From: Pseudomonadota bacterium
Lineage (GTDB): Bacteria > Pseudomonadota > Gammaproteobacteria > Burkholderiales > Burkholderiaceae_C
DNA: 64,000 bases
Assembly: GCA_018241225.1 (NCBI GenBank)
Contig: JAFEEG010000042.1
Coordinates: 62,001 to 126,000 of the forward strand
Direction of reading: 5' to 3'
Position numbers and translations under genes: made by a program. The notes beneath the pieces were generated by a model, which was not told the origin of the DNA, did no database searches, and worked only from the letters and a program-made list of their open reading frames with translations. Positions 52,129-59,506 of the stretch are shown piece after piece; the first letter of the stretch is position 1; every line of letters starts with the position of its first letter.

Positions 52129-52664
52129 TTCGCCGCCTGGCCATGGCCTCGCGCCACGCGTCGGTGGCGGCGCTGTGGCTTTGCACCGCATTGGTGGCGC
52201 ATGCCAACCTGCCCACCGTGCCGTCCGCGTCGTCCGCCACGCCAGCGGCCGCGCCGGCCGCCAGCGCCGTTGGCGCGGCAAGCCTGCTGCAGGCGGTGCT
52301 GGGCATGGCCTGCGTGCTGGGGCTGATCCTGGCCTGCGCCTGGGTGGCACGCCGCTTCGGGCTGCAGCGCCTGGGTGGCGGCCACGTGGTCAAGGTGGTG
52401 TCGAGCACCTCGGTGGGCCAGCGCGAGCGCGTGGTGGTGGTCGATGTGGCCGGCCAATGGCTGGTGCTGGGCGTGACGCCGCACAACATCAACACCCTGC
52501 ATACCCTGCCCGCCCAGGCCGGCAGCACGGCGCCCGTGGTGGCTGCCGGCGCACCGGGCCAGGCCGACACGCCGCTGGGCCAGTTCAAGCAAGTGTTCTC
52601 GCAGCAGCTGCGCCAGTCGCTGGGCGTGAAGCCACGCCTGGGCCCTTCCTCTTCCTCGTCATGA
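52125..52664 (+). CDS. fliO: Flagellar biosynthetic protein FliO
   Basis: The 179-residue protein has an N-terminal hydrophobic segment, a main membrane helix (LLQAVLGMACVLGLILACAW) and a small cytosolic domain (VVKVVSSTSVGQRERVVVVD, LLGVTPHNI-type motif). It assists FliP assembly. It overlaps fliN (ATGA) and fliP (4 bp). Confidence 0.92.
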   Translation: MIRRLAMASRHASVAALWLCTALVAHANLPTVPSASSATPAAAPAASAVGAASLLQAVLGMACVLGLILACAWVARRFGLQRLGGGHVVKVVSSTSVGQRERVVVVDVAGQWLVLGVTPHNINTLHTLPAQAGSTAPVVAAGAPGQADTPLGQFKQVFSQQLRQSLGVKPRLGPSSSSS

Positions 52665-53425
52665 CGCAACGCCAACATTCCCGGCGCCGCCTGTATGCCG
52701 GCGCCTTGCTGCTGGGCGCGCTGCTGCTGCCCGCCGGGCTGTCGGCGCAGGGCCTGCCCGGGCTGACCAGCACGCCGGGCCCCGGCGGCAGCCAGACCTG
52801 GTCGCTGAGCGTGCAGACGGTGCTGCTGCTGACCTCGCTGTCGTTCCTGCCGGCGCTGCTGCTGAGCATGACCAGCTTCACCCGCATCCTGATCGTGCTG
52901 GGGTTGCTGCGCACCGCCATCGGCACCCAGTCGTCGCCGCCCAACCAGATCCTGGTGGGCTTGTCGCTGTTCCTGACCTTCTTCGTGATGGCCCCGGTGT
53001 TCGACAAGGTCTACACCGAGGCCTACCAGCCGTTCTCTGCCAACAAGATCAGTGCCGAGAAGGCGCTGGAGCGCGGCGTGGAGCCCTTCAAGACCTTCAT
53101 GCTCAAGCAGACCCGCGAGACCGACCTGGCGCTGTTCGCCCGGCTGGCCAAGGCGCCGGAGATGCAGGGCCCCGAGGACGTGCCGCTGCGCATATTGCTG
53201 CCCTCCTTCGTCATCAGCGAGCTGAAGACGGCCTTCCAGATCGGCTTCACCATCTTCATTCCCTTTCTCATCATCGACCTGGTGGTGGCCAGCGTGCTCA
53301 TGTCCATGGGCATGATGATGGTGCCGCCCGCCAGCATCGCCCTGCCCTTCAAGCTGATGCTCTTCGTGCTGGCCGATGGCTGGCAGCTGATCATCGGCGC
53401 CCTTGCCGGGAGCTTCTATCCATGA
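52661..53425 (+). CDS. fliP: Flagellar export gate protein FliP
   Basis: The 254-residue gate protein has a cleavable signal peptide (to about LSAQG, residue 30) and four helices. Family segments are SFTRILIVLGLLRTAIGTQ, PPNQILVGLSLFLTFFVM, ELKTAFQIGFTIFIPFLIID and LMLFVLADGWQLIIG. Normal length. A palindromic repeat follows before fliQ. Confidence 0.97.
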   Translation: MTQRQHSRRRLYAGALLLGALLLPAGLSAQGLPGLTSTPGPGGSQTWSLSVQTVLLLTSLSFLPALLLSMTSFTRILIVLGLLRTAIGTQSSPPNQILVGLSLFLTFFVMAPVFDKVYTEAYQPFSANKISAEKALERGVEPFKTFMLKQTRETDLALFARLAKAPEMQGPEDVPLRILLPSFVISELKTAFQIGFTIFIPFLIIDLVVASVLMSMGMMMVPPASIALPFKLMLFVLADGWQLIIGALAGSFYP

Positions 53426-53427
53426 GC

Positions 53428-53482
53428 GCCGCCCGGCCGCACGAAGGCGCTCGCACCCAAGCGCGAAGCGCGGAGGTTTTCC
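53428..53482. repeat. Short form of the palindromic intergenic repeat
   Basis: GCCGCCCGGCCGC, CGAAGGCGCT and CGCGAAGCG occur in the same order as on the minus strand of 14509-14586, but the central CCCCC/GGGGG hairpin is missing. It fills nearly all of the fliP-fliQ gap, and its end (CGGAGG) supplies the fliQ Shine-Dalgarno sequence. Confidence 0.6.
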
Positions 53483-53483
53483 G

Positions 53484-53753
53484 ATGACCCCCGAATCAGT
53501 CATGACCGTTGGCAGCCAGGCCATGCAGGTCACCCTGCTGCTGGCCGCGCCGCTGCTGCTGGTGGCGCTGCTGGTGGGTCTGGTGATCAGCATCTTCCAG
53601 GCGGCCACGCAGATCAACGAAGCCACGCTGTCCTTCATTCCCAAGCTGCTGGCGGTGTTCGCCACCCTGGTGGTGGCCGGCCCCTGGATGCTCGAGCAGA
53701 TGCTCGACTACATGCGCCAGCTGTTCGGCAGCATTCCGCAGATCGTGGGCTGA
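53484..53753 (+). CDS. fliQ: Flagellar export gate protein FliQ
   Basis: The 89-residue protein has two helices (VTLLLAAPLLLVALLVGLVI and LLAVFATLVVAGPWMLEQML) and the family motif FQAATQINEATLSFIPK. Part of the FliPQR gate. Start ATG 53484 is preceded by GGAGG about 8 nt upstream. Confidence 0.96.
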   Translation: MTPESVMTVGSQAMQVTLLLAAPLLLVALLVGLVISIFQAATQINEATLSFIPKLLAVFATLVVAGPWMLEQMLDYMRQLFGSIPQIVG

Positions 53754-53775
53754 AGGCAGCGCCGCTCGGACTGAA

Positions 53776-54573
53776 ATGCAGCCGGTCTTTACCGTCACCT
53801 CGGCGCAGTGGGCGGCCTGGATGGCGGCCTTTCTCTGGCCCTTCGTGCGCATGCTGGCGCTGGTGAGCACCGCGCCCATTTTCGGCGAGCCCACCGTGCC
53901 GCGCCGCGTGAAGGTGGCCATTGCGGTACTGCTGGCGGTGGTGCTGGGCCCCACGCTCGGGCCCATGCCCAGCACGCCGGTGGTGTCGGCCGGCGGACTG
54001 TGGATACTGGTTCAGCAGGTGCTCATCGGCGGTGCCATGGGCTTTTGCATGCGCATGGTGTTTGCCGCGGTGCAGGCCGCGGGCGAATACATCAGCCTGC
54101 AGATGGGCCTGTCGTTTGCGAGCTTCTTCGACCCCATGGGCGGCGGCGGCAGCACCATGGTGGTGTCGCGCTTCCTGCACATGCTGGCCATGCTGCTGTT
54201 CCTGGCCGCGGACGGTCACCTGATGCTGGTGGCTGCGCTGGCCGACAGCTTCCAGACGCTGCCGGTGGCAGATGCGCCGCTGTCGGCGCAGGGGTGGCTG
54301 TTCCTGGCGCAGGCGGGCGCGCAGGTGTTCAACACGGGCCTCATGCTGGCCCTGCCGCTGGTCACTGCCCTGCTCACGCTCAACCTGGCCATGGGCATTC
54401 TCAACCGGGCATCGCCGCAGTTCAGCATCTTCGCCGTGGGCTTTCCGCTGACGCTGCTGGCGGGCATCGTGATGCTGGAGTTGCTCATGCCCAGGCTCGG
54501 CGCGTTCCTGGAGCCGCGCTTCGCAGCGGGGCTGGCGGGGGTGGCGGATCTCGTGGGGGCGTTGCGCAGGTAG
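53776..54573 (+). CDS. fliR: Flagellar export gate protein FliR
   Basis: The 265-residue protein has about six hydrophobic helices and family segments (FLWPFVRMLALVSTAPIFGE, MGFCMRMVFAAVQAAGEYIS, GILNRASPQFSIFAVGFPL). Last gene of fliF-fliR. A 16-bp perfect palindrome at 54585-54600 follows. Confidence 0.96.
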   Translation: MQPVFTVTSAQWAAWMAAFLWPFVRMLALVSTAPIFGEPTVPRRVKVAIAVLLAVVLGPTLGPMPSTPVVSAGGLWILVQQVLIGGAMGFCMRMVFAAVQAAGEYISLQMGLSFASFFDPMGGGGSTMVVSRFLHMLAMLLFLAADGHLMLVAALADSFQTLPVADAPLSAQGWLFLAQAGAQVFNTGLMLALPLVTALLTLNLAMGILNRASPQFSIFAVGFPLTLLAGIVMLELLMPRLGAFLEPRFAAGLAGVADLVGALRR

Positions 54574-54584
54574 CGGCACGAGGC

Positions 54585-54600
54585 CAAGGGCGCGCCCTTG
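54585..54600. terminator. Perfect 16-bp palindrome after fliR
   Basis: CAAGGGCGCGCCCTTG is fully self-complementary and lies 12 nt past the fliR stop. It lacks a T-tract. A terminator of the fliF-R transcript is possible. Confidence 0.35.
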
Positions 54601-54607
54601 CCCTCAA

Positions 54608-54661
54608 ATAGTTTGCCAACCGGAGAACCATTGAGATATAGTTTGCCGCATGGAAAACTAT
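54608..54661 (+). promoter_or_regulatory. Promoter and operator of the ArsR-SRPBCC pair
   Basis: TTGCCA (54613-54618), 18 bp and TATAGT (54637-54642) form a good sigma-70 promoter (5 of 6 at each box). ATAGTTTGCC occurs twice in direct order (54608-54617 and 54638-54647), and AAACTAT (54655-54661) is an inverted partner across the start codon. These look like binding sites for the regulator itself. The expected transcript start is at or next to ATG 54650. Confidence 0.6.
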
Positions 54662-54994
54662 TCTCCAGTGCTCGACAACGTGTTCCATGCACTGGCCGAC
54701 CCGACCAGACGGTCAGTGATTGCCAGGCTCGGCAGCGGCTCGGCATCGATCAAGGACCTTGCGCAACCCTTCGGATTGGGGCTGCCTTCTTTCCTGAAGC
54801 ACATCAAGGTTCTTGAAGGCAGCGGCCTCATCGCCTCGGAGAAAGTGGGCCGGGTGCGAACCTGCAGGTTGAGACGTGAAAACCTGGCCGCTGCCGAAAA
54901 GTGGTTCGAACAACAGCGCGCAAGCTGGCAAAGCCGTTTCGAAAATCTCGACAACTTGTTAACTACGCTGAAAGGTGAAGAAGGTGAAAGCTGA
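54650..54994 (+). CDS. ArsR-family transcriptional regulator
   Basis: The 114-residue winged-helix protein (VFHALADPTRRSVIARLGSG, IKDLAQPFGLGLPSFLKHIKVLEGSGL) has no Cys, so it is not a classic metal sensor. It belongs to the ArsR group that is paired with SRPBCC proteins, with the next gene overlapping it by 20 bp. No Shine-Dalgarno precedes ATG 54650 and the promoter is very close, which suggests a leaderless mRNA. Confidence 0.92.
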   Translation: MENYSPVLDNVFHALADPTRRSVIARLGSGSASIKDLAQPFGLGLPSFLKHIKVLEGSGLIASEKVGRVRTCRLRRENLAAAEKWFEQQRASWQSRFENLDNLLTTLKGEEGES

Positions 54995-55484
54995 CGCTCA
55001 ATTTGACTTCCTTGTCGACAAGGAAAAAAGCACCATCACGATCAAGAGAGAATTTGCCGCCAAGCGGCAACTGGTCTGGGACTGCTACACAAGGAGTGAG
55101 CTGCTCGACCGGTGGTTTGCGCCAAAGCCACTCACCACGAAAACCAAGTTCATGGATTTCAGCGAAGGCGGGCATTGGCACTACGCGATGGTCGAGCCCA
55201 ACGGCCAGGAATACTGGGGCCGCATGGACTACCAGACGATCCATCCGATCGACAGCTACACCTCGCTCGACGGCTTCTGCGATGACACCGGCGAACTGAA
55301 CCCCGCCCTTCCCCGCTCCAAGTGGCACGTCACCTTCTCGGACGTCGCCGCGCACACCCTGGTAGAGACGGTGGTTTTCTACGCTTCGCCCGAAGCGCTG
55401 CAGCAAGTCATGCAGATGGGATTGAAGGAAGGCCTGACCTCGACCCTGGAGCGTCTTGACGAACTTCTGCAGGACCTGCGCTGA
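54975..55484 (+). CDS. SRPBCC-domain (AHSA1-like) protein
   Basis: The 169-residue protein has a START-like fold (IKREFAAKRQLVWDCYTRSEL, LLDRWFAPKPL, FSEGGHWHYAMVEPNG, LERLDELLQDL). Such proteins bind small hydrophobic ligands and are often encoded with an ArsR repressor. The start is GTG 54975 (alternative GTG 54984) inside the regulator gene, so translation is coupled. Ligand unknown. Confidence 0.9.
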   Translation: MKKVKADAQFDFLVDKEKSTITIKREFAAKRQLVWDCYTRSELLDRWFAPKPLTTKTKFMDFSEGGHWHYAMVEPNGQEYWGRMDYQTIHPIDSYTSLDGFCDDTGELNPALPRSKWHVTFSDVAAHTLVETVVFYASPEALQQVMQMGLKEGLTSTLERLDELLQDLR

Positions 55485-55505
55485 GCATCGAAAGGCCGAA
55501 TTCCG

Positions 55506-56123
55506 ATGCCCACGCCAAAACACAATCCCAAGGTGGATGCGTATGCCCAAAAGATCGAGGACTTTGCCAAGCCCATCTTCGCTCGCCTGCGCACGCTCAT
55601 CCACGCAAGCTGCCTGGAGGTCGTCGAGGAAGTGAAATGGGGGAATCCTCATTTCGACTACAAGGGCGACATGATGTGCATCTTTGCGGCTTACAAGGCG
55701 CACTGCTCCTTCACCTTCTACAAGGATGCACTGATGCGCGATGCGCGTCTCAAGGCGAACGACAGTGTCCCGGCCGCCAAGCGCTTCATGGGAAAGCTGA
55801 CCAGCGCGGCTGATCTGCCGGCGGACCAGGAGCTGCAATCCTGGATCAAGGAGGCCATGGCGCTCAACGAGCAAGGCCTGAAACTTCCGGCGCGGGAATC
55901 CAGCACGCCCAAGGAAGTCGCCATGCCTGCTGCATTTGATGAAAAGCTCCAGGTCAATCCGGAAGTCAAGAAGATCTTCGACAGCAAGTCGGCGTCTTTT
56001 CAGAAGGAATACAAGCTCTGGATTGGCGAAGCGAAGACCGAGGCAACACGCGACAAGCGCATTGCGGAAGCGCTGTCCTGGATTGCCCAGGGAAAGGGGC
56101 GCTTCTGGAAATATGCCAAGTAG
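55506..56123 (+). CDS. DUF1801 / YdeI-OmdA family protein
   Basis: The 205-residue protein has a DUF1801 domain (about 15-120; EEVKWGNPHFDYKGDMMCIF, HCSFTFYKDALM) and a C-terminal OmdA-like region (about 140-205; PAAFDEKLQVNPEVKKIFDS, RDKRIAEALSWIAQGK). YdeI-type proteins are linked to stress or antimicrobial peptide tolerance, but no reaction is known. It follows the SRPBCC gene by 21 bp, so the three may form an operon. Confidence 0.85.
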   Translation: MPTPKHNPKVDAYAQKIEDFAKPIFARLRTLIHASCLEVVEEVKWGNPHFDYKGDMMCIFAAYKAHCSFTFYKDALMRDARLKANDSVPAAKRFMGKLTSAADLPADQELQSWIKEAMALNEQGLKLPARESSTPKEVAMPAAFDEKLQVNPEVKKIFDSKSASFQKEYKLWIGEAKTEATRDKRIAEALSWIAQGKGRFWKYAK

Positions 56124-56134
56124 CAACCACGCGG

Positions 56135-57472
56135 TCACACCCCGACCGCACAAACCTCCCACCGCCCCGGCACTCCCTTGAGCTCGTACGCGCCTCGCTC
56201 ATCGAAGCGCAGGCGCGAGCCCAGCAAGACATCGCGCACGGTACGCGACACCAGCACTTCGCCGCTCTTGGCCAGCGCCAGCACCCGCGCGCCGATGTGC
56301 ACGGTCATGCCGCCCACCTGGCCATCGGCGCGAAGTTCGACGTCGCCGAAATGAATGCCGGCGCGAATCGGCAGCCCCAGGCGTGCCAACGCCTCGTGCA
56401 GCGACTGCGCACACTCGATCGCGCGGTCCGGGCGCTCGAAGATGGCGAAGACGCCATCGCCGGCCGTGTCCACCAGCCTGCCCCGGAACAGCCCGAGTTG
56501 CTCGCGCAGGACTTCTTCATGCCGGTCCAGCAGTGCGCGCCACGCCGCGTCGCCAAGTTCTGCCGCACGCCGAGTCGAATCGACGATGTCGGTGAAAAGC
56601 ACGGCGGCCAGTGCACGGTCGGACTCGCCGCCCCGGCGCGTGCCGGTCAGGAACTGCTCGACACGGTCCAGGATCAGGTCGGGCGCTTCCCAGTACGGAA
56701 GATAGTCGGCGCCCGGCAACTCCTCGAAGCGCGCACCGGCAACGTGTTGGGCGATGTAGCGCCCCTGCGGCACCGAGGCCCAGGCGCAGCTGCGGCGCGT
56801 CATCACCAGTGTCGGCGCCTGCACCGCAGGCAGCACCGAGCGCACGTCCCGCTGCGACTGGCTCACGAAATTCTCGGCCACGGACTTGGGCGAGCCGATG
56901 GCTCGCGCAAACTTGGACTGCCAGCGCAGGGCGCGCTCGTCCTGTGCCAGGCTGGGGTTCTGCGTGCGGGCAAACCGCTCGGTCCCGAAGTGCTTCTGCG
57001 CAAACGCGGAAAAGCCGGCCAGGCCTTCGAGCGGGTAACCGTCGGGGTAGTCGTGCGCCACCACCCAACGTGCCGTGGCGTTGAGCAGGAGCAGCGCCGA
57101 GACCTGCCCGGGTTGCGCCGCGGCAAACTGCAGGGCCATGGACCCGCCATCGTTCATGCCCACAATGGCGACGCTGTGCGAACCGGCGGCATGCATGACC
57201 GCCAGCAGGTCTTGCGTCCAATGCTGCTGGGCATCGCCCCCATCCTGGGGCCGCTGGTCCGACAGGCCCGAGCCGCGCGGGCTGAACCGGATGACGCGGC
57301 TGAACGACGCCAGGCGCCGCAGGAAGCGCGCAATGGCCGGCTCTTCCCACTCCAGATCGAGGGCGGCCCACCAGCCCGTGGTGATCACCAGGTCGCGCGG
57401 CCCTTCGCCCAGCACCTGGTAGGCAACGCGGTCGTCGCCGACCTGGGCGTAGCGGGTTTCCGGTGCGGTCAT
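56135..57472 (-). CDS. Alpha/beta-hydrolase-adenylate/guanylate cyclase fusion
   Basis: The 445-residue protein fuses an alpha/beta-hydrolase fold (about 10-275) to a class III nucleotide cyclase (about 285-445). The cyclase keeps both metal aspartates in FTDIVDST (Asp295) and TAGDGVF (Asp339), plus RAGIHFGDVE, so it may be active. In the hydrolase the nucleophile elbow reads GMNDGG with Asn107 where Ser is expected, so it is probably a sensor domain. ATG 57472 is chosen because it opens the hydrolase fold directly. The signal that it senses is unknown. Confidence 0.87.
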   Translation of the reverse strand: MTAPETRYAQVGDDRVAYQVLGEGPRDLVITTGWWAALDLEWEEPAIARFLRRLASFSRVIRFSPRGSGLSDQRPQDGGDAQQHWTQDLLAVMHAAGSHSVAIVGMNDGGSMALQFAAAQPGQVSALLLLNATARWVVAHDYPDGYPLEGLAGFSAFAQKHFGTERFARTQNPSLAQDERALRWQSKFARAIGSPKSVAENFVSQSQRDVRSVLPAVQAPTLVMTRRSCAWASVPQGRYIAQHVAGARFEELPGADYLPYWEAPDLILDRVEQFLTGTRRGGESDRALAAVLFTDIVDSTRRAAELGDAAWRALLDRHEEVLREQLGLFRGRLVDTAGDGVFAIFERPDRAIECAQSLHEALARLGLPIRAGIHFGDVELRADGQVGGMTVHIGARVLALAKSGEVLVSRTVRDVLLGSRLRFDERGAYELKGVPGRWEVCAVGV

Positions 57473-57507
57473 TGGATGACTGCCGCGTACCCTGCAGGCG
57501 GCAGCGG

Positions 57508-58065
57508 CTACGCGTCGAAGGCCTGGATGGCCGGGTGGAAGGTGGCCCAGGCGTGGGGCGTGCAGGCGCAGTGCCGGGCGAGCAGTTCGTTGGGGTCTTC
57601 CATGACCGAGAAAGACCGCCCTTCGTTCTCGCGGCACCAGGCGCATTCTTCGCCGGTATTGGCCAGCGTGAGCGACATCTGCGCGCAGAACTCGCGCATG
57701 GTGGCCACCGCGTCGAACCGCGCCTTTTGAAGCAGCGCGCTCCTGTGCAGCTCGCCGGCAAAGGTGGCAAGGGGGCGGCGCGGCGACAAGGGCGCGCGCA
57801 GCAGTTCTGCCGCGCGAATGTTCAGCGCAAGATCGGCCGCGTCCTTGGCGCGCGCCTGGGCCTCGCCCAGCGGCACGCCGGGCGCCTGCGCAAACTGCTG
57901 CAGGTAGTCGGCAAGCACAGCCTCGCCTCGGGGCGTGAGCGCGCCCGACTGCCGGATGGCCAGCGCCAGGTAGTGCTCCAGCGCAGGCAGCTGCATCTTG
58001 GGGCTCGTCTGTTTCGGTGCCGTTGGGGTCGAAGCATTCCCGAACAAGGAACTGAACAGTTTCAT
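57508..58065 (-). CDS. Hypothetical protein with Cys-rich C-terminus (185 aa)
   Basis: I do not recognise this 185-residue protein. The N-terminus (MKLFSSLFGNAS) is not a clear signal. The middle is helical and Ala/Leu-rich. The C-terminus has ECAWC and RHCACTPH, four Cys and one His close enough to bind a metal. It lies 35 bp upstream of the cyclase fusion on the same strand, so they may be co-transcribed. Confidence 0.7.
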   Translation of the reverse strand: MKLFSSLFGNASTPTAPKQTSPKMQLPALEHYLALAIRQSGALTPRGEAVLADYLQQFAQAPGVPLGEAQARAKDAADLALNIRAAELLRAPLSPRRPLATFAGELHRSALLQKARFDAVATMREFCAQMSLTLANTGEECAWCRENEGRSFSVMEDPNELLARHCACTPHAWATFHPAIQAFDA

Positions 58066-58196
58066 GATGAGCCGCGCAAGGCGTTTAGTTACTTCGTGCT
58101 ACATGATGCCAGAGAGCTTCGATTCCCACAGCACCAGCGTGAACGTCACCGCCGTCCAGCCGATGCTGTAGCGACCGCGTGCTACCTTCGCGGCCG

Positions 58197-58829
58197 ATGA
58201 ACAGACGACAACTGCTCCTGCTCGCGCCGGCCCTGGCGCTCGTGGCCTGCGGCAAGCGCACGCCTTCTGCGACCACCTCCGCATTGAAGTCCGGCGCACG
58301 CGTGCTGGCCCTGGGCGACAGCCTGACCGTGGGCTACGGCGCCGCGCCCGAACAAGCCTGGCCCTCCGTGCTGGGACAGCTCACCGGCTGGCAGGTCGAC
58401 AACGAGGGCGTCAACGGCGACACCTCGGCCGGCGCACTGCAACGCCTTGAGCCCCTGCTCGCAGCCAACAGCTACGACGCGGTGCTGGTGGGCATCGGCG
58501 GCAACGACATGCTGCGCGGCGTGTCGCAAAAATCCACCCGGGACAACGTGGCCGCCATCGTGCGGGCAGCGCTGGCCCACACACCCTACGTGGGGCTGAT
58601 TGCCACGCCTGCGCCCGAGCCACTGCGTGCCTCGGTCGGCTCGCTCAGCGACGCGGGGTTCTACGAAGAAGTCGCAAAGGCAGAGAAGGCCTTGCTCATT
58701 GCGCAGGTGTATTCCAGCGTGCTGTCCGACGCAACGCTGCGATCGGACCGCATTCACGCCAATGCGCAGGGCTATGCGGCCGTGGCGCAGCAGTTGGCCG
58801 ACAAGCTCAAGGCGGCTGGCTGGCGCTGA
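58197..58829 (+). CDS. GDSL-family arylesterase / lysophospholipase (TesA-like)
   Basis: The 210-residue SGNH hydrolase has a lipoprotein-like signal (MNRRQLLLLAPALALVAC), nucleophile Ser in LALGDSLTVGYG, Gly/Asn blocks (GGND) and the catalytic Asp/His in SDRIHANAQGY. It probably cleaves short esters or lysophospholipids in the periplasm. ATG 58197 starts at the signal peptide; a GTG at 58179 would add six residues. Confidence 0.92.
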   Translation: MNRRQLLLLAPALALVACGKRTPSATTSALKSGARVLALGDSLTVGYGAAPEQAWPSVLGQLTGWQVDNEGVNGDTSAGALQRLEPLLAANSYDAVLVGIGGNDMLRGVSQKSTRDNVAAIVRAALAHTPYVGLIATPAPEPLRASVGSLSDAGFYEEVAKAEKALLIAQVYSSVLSDATLRSDRIHANAQGYAAVAQQLADKLKAAGWR

Positions 58830-58850
58830 AGGTTCCGCACGCGCGCCAGT

Positions 58851-59375
58851 TCATTGCGGTTCGCCGCGCCTGGGGCGAGGTGGACACACGGGCTCGATGG
58901 GACCCGTGGGAAACCGGTCCAGGACGGCAAAGGAATCTGCCGGACTGTCGGCCAGTTCGGTGATGACGAGCCGCACGCCGGCGCGAAGCCAACCCCAGTT
59001 CGTGACGCTGTTGCGCCCGTCCATTGCATCGGGCGCGCCGAATTCTTCCGTGGCTGCCTTTGCCGCCTGGACTGCATCGATTCCGGAAGCCAGCACGGAT
59101 TCGATCCTTCCCGAAGGGTCGGTGCCAAATCCGACGCGCTCGGCCGGCGTGCCGAAGACCAGGACGGATTGCTTCGGGAACCGGCACGCGATGCCCACGT
59201 CGCAATCGTTGTTCCGTGCAGGCAAGGAAGGCGCCGGGCAAGACGCGACTTCCTGCCCGACGGCGAAGCCCGCGATGGCGAGCTCGGCGTGGGCAATCTC
59301 GCACAGGTCCAGTACCGCGGCGGCGACGATCGCTCCGGATGCAATACGAACTCGCCATCGAATCAAGTCCTTCAT
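58851..59375 (-). CDS. Hypothetical exported protein (174 aa)
   Basis: ATG 59375 has AGGAGGGC 6-8 nt upstream and begins a probable signal peptide (to about EIAHA, residue 30). The mature part has three Cys (EVASCPAP, NNDCDVGIAC) and no recognised domain (about 130 residues ending in a Pro/Arg-rich tail). A longer frame upstream to 59630 lacks any support. Convergent with the esterase gene. Confidence 0.72.
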   Translation of the reverse strand: MKDLIRWRVRIASGAIVAAAVLDLCEIAHAELAIAGFAVGQEVASCPAPSLPARNNDCDVGIACRFPKQSVLVFGTPAERVGFGTDPSGRIESVLASGIDAVQAAKAATEEFGAPDAMDGRNSVTNWGWLRAGVRLVITELADSPADSFAVLDRFPTGPIEPVCPPRPRRGEPQ

Positions 59376-59506
59376 GGTCAAGCCCTCCTGGATGCCAGCC
59401 GTAGATGGCTGGCAATCGTGAAGGAGCGCTTGACCGAAGGCTTGGTGAGATCTGCGCGGTATCCGATCGCGATGCCGGGGGAATCCCGACATGCACTCCG
59501 ATCGCG

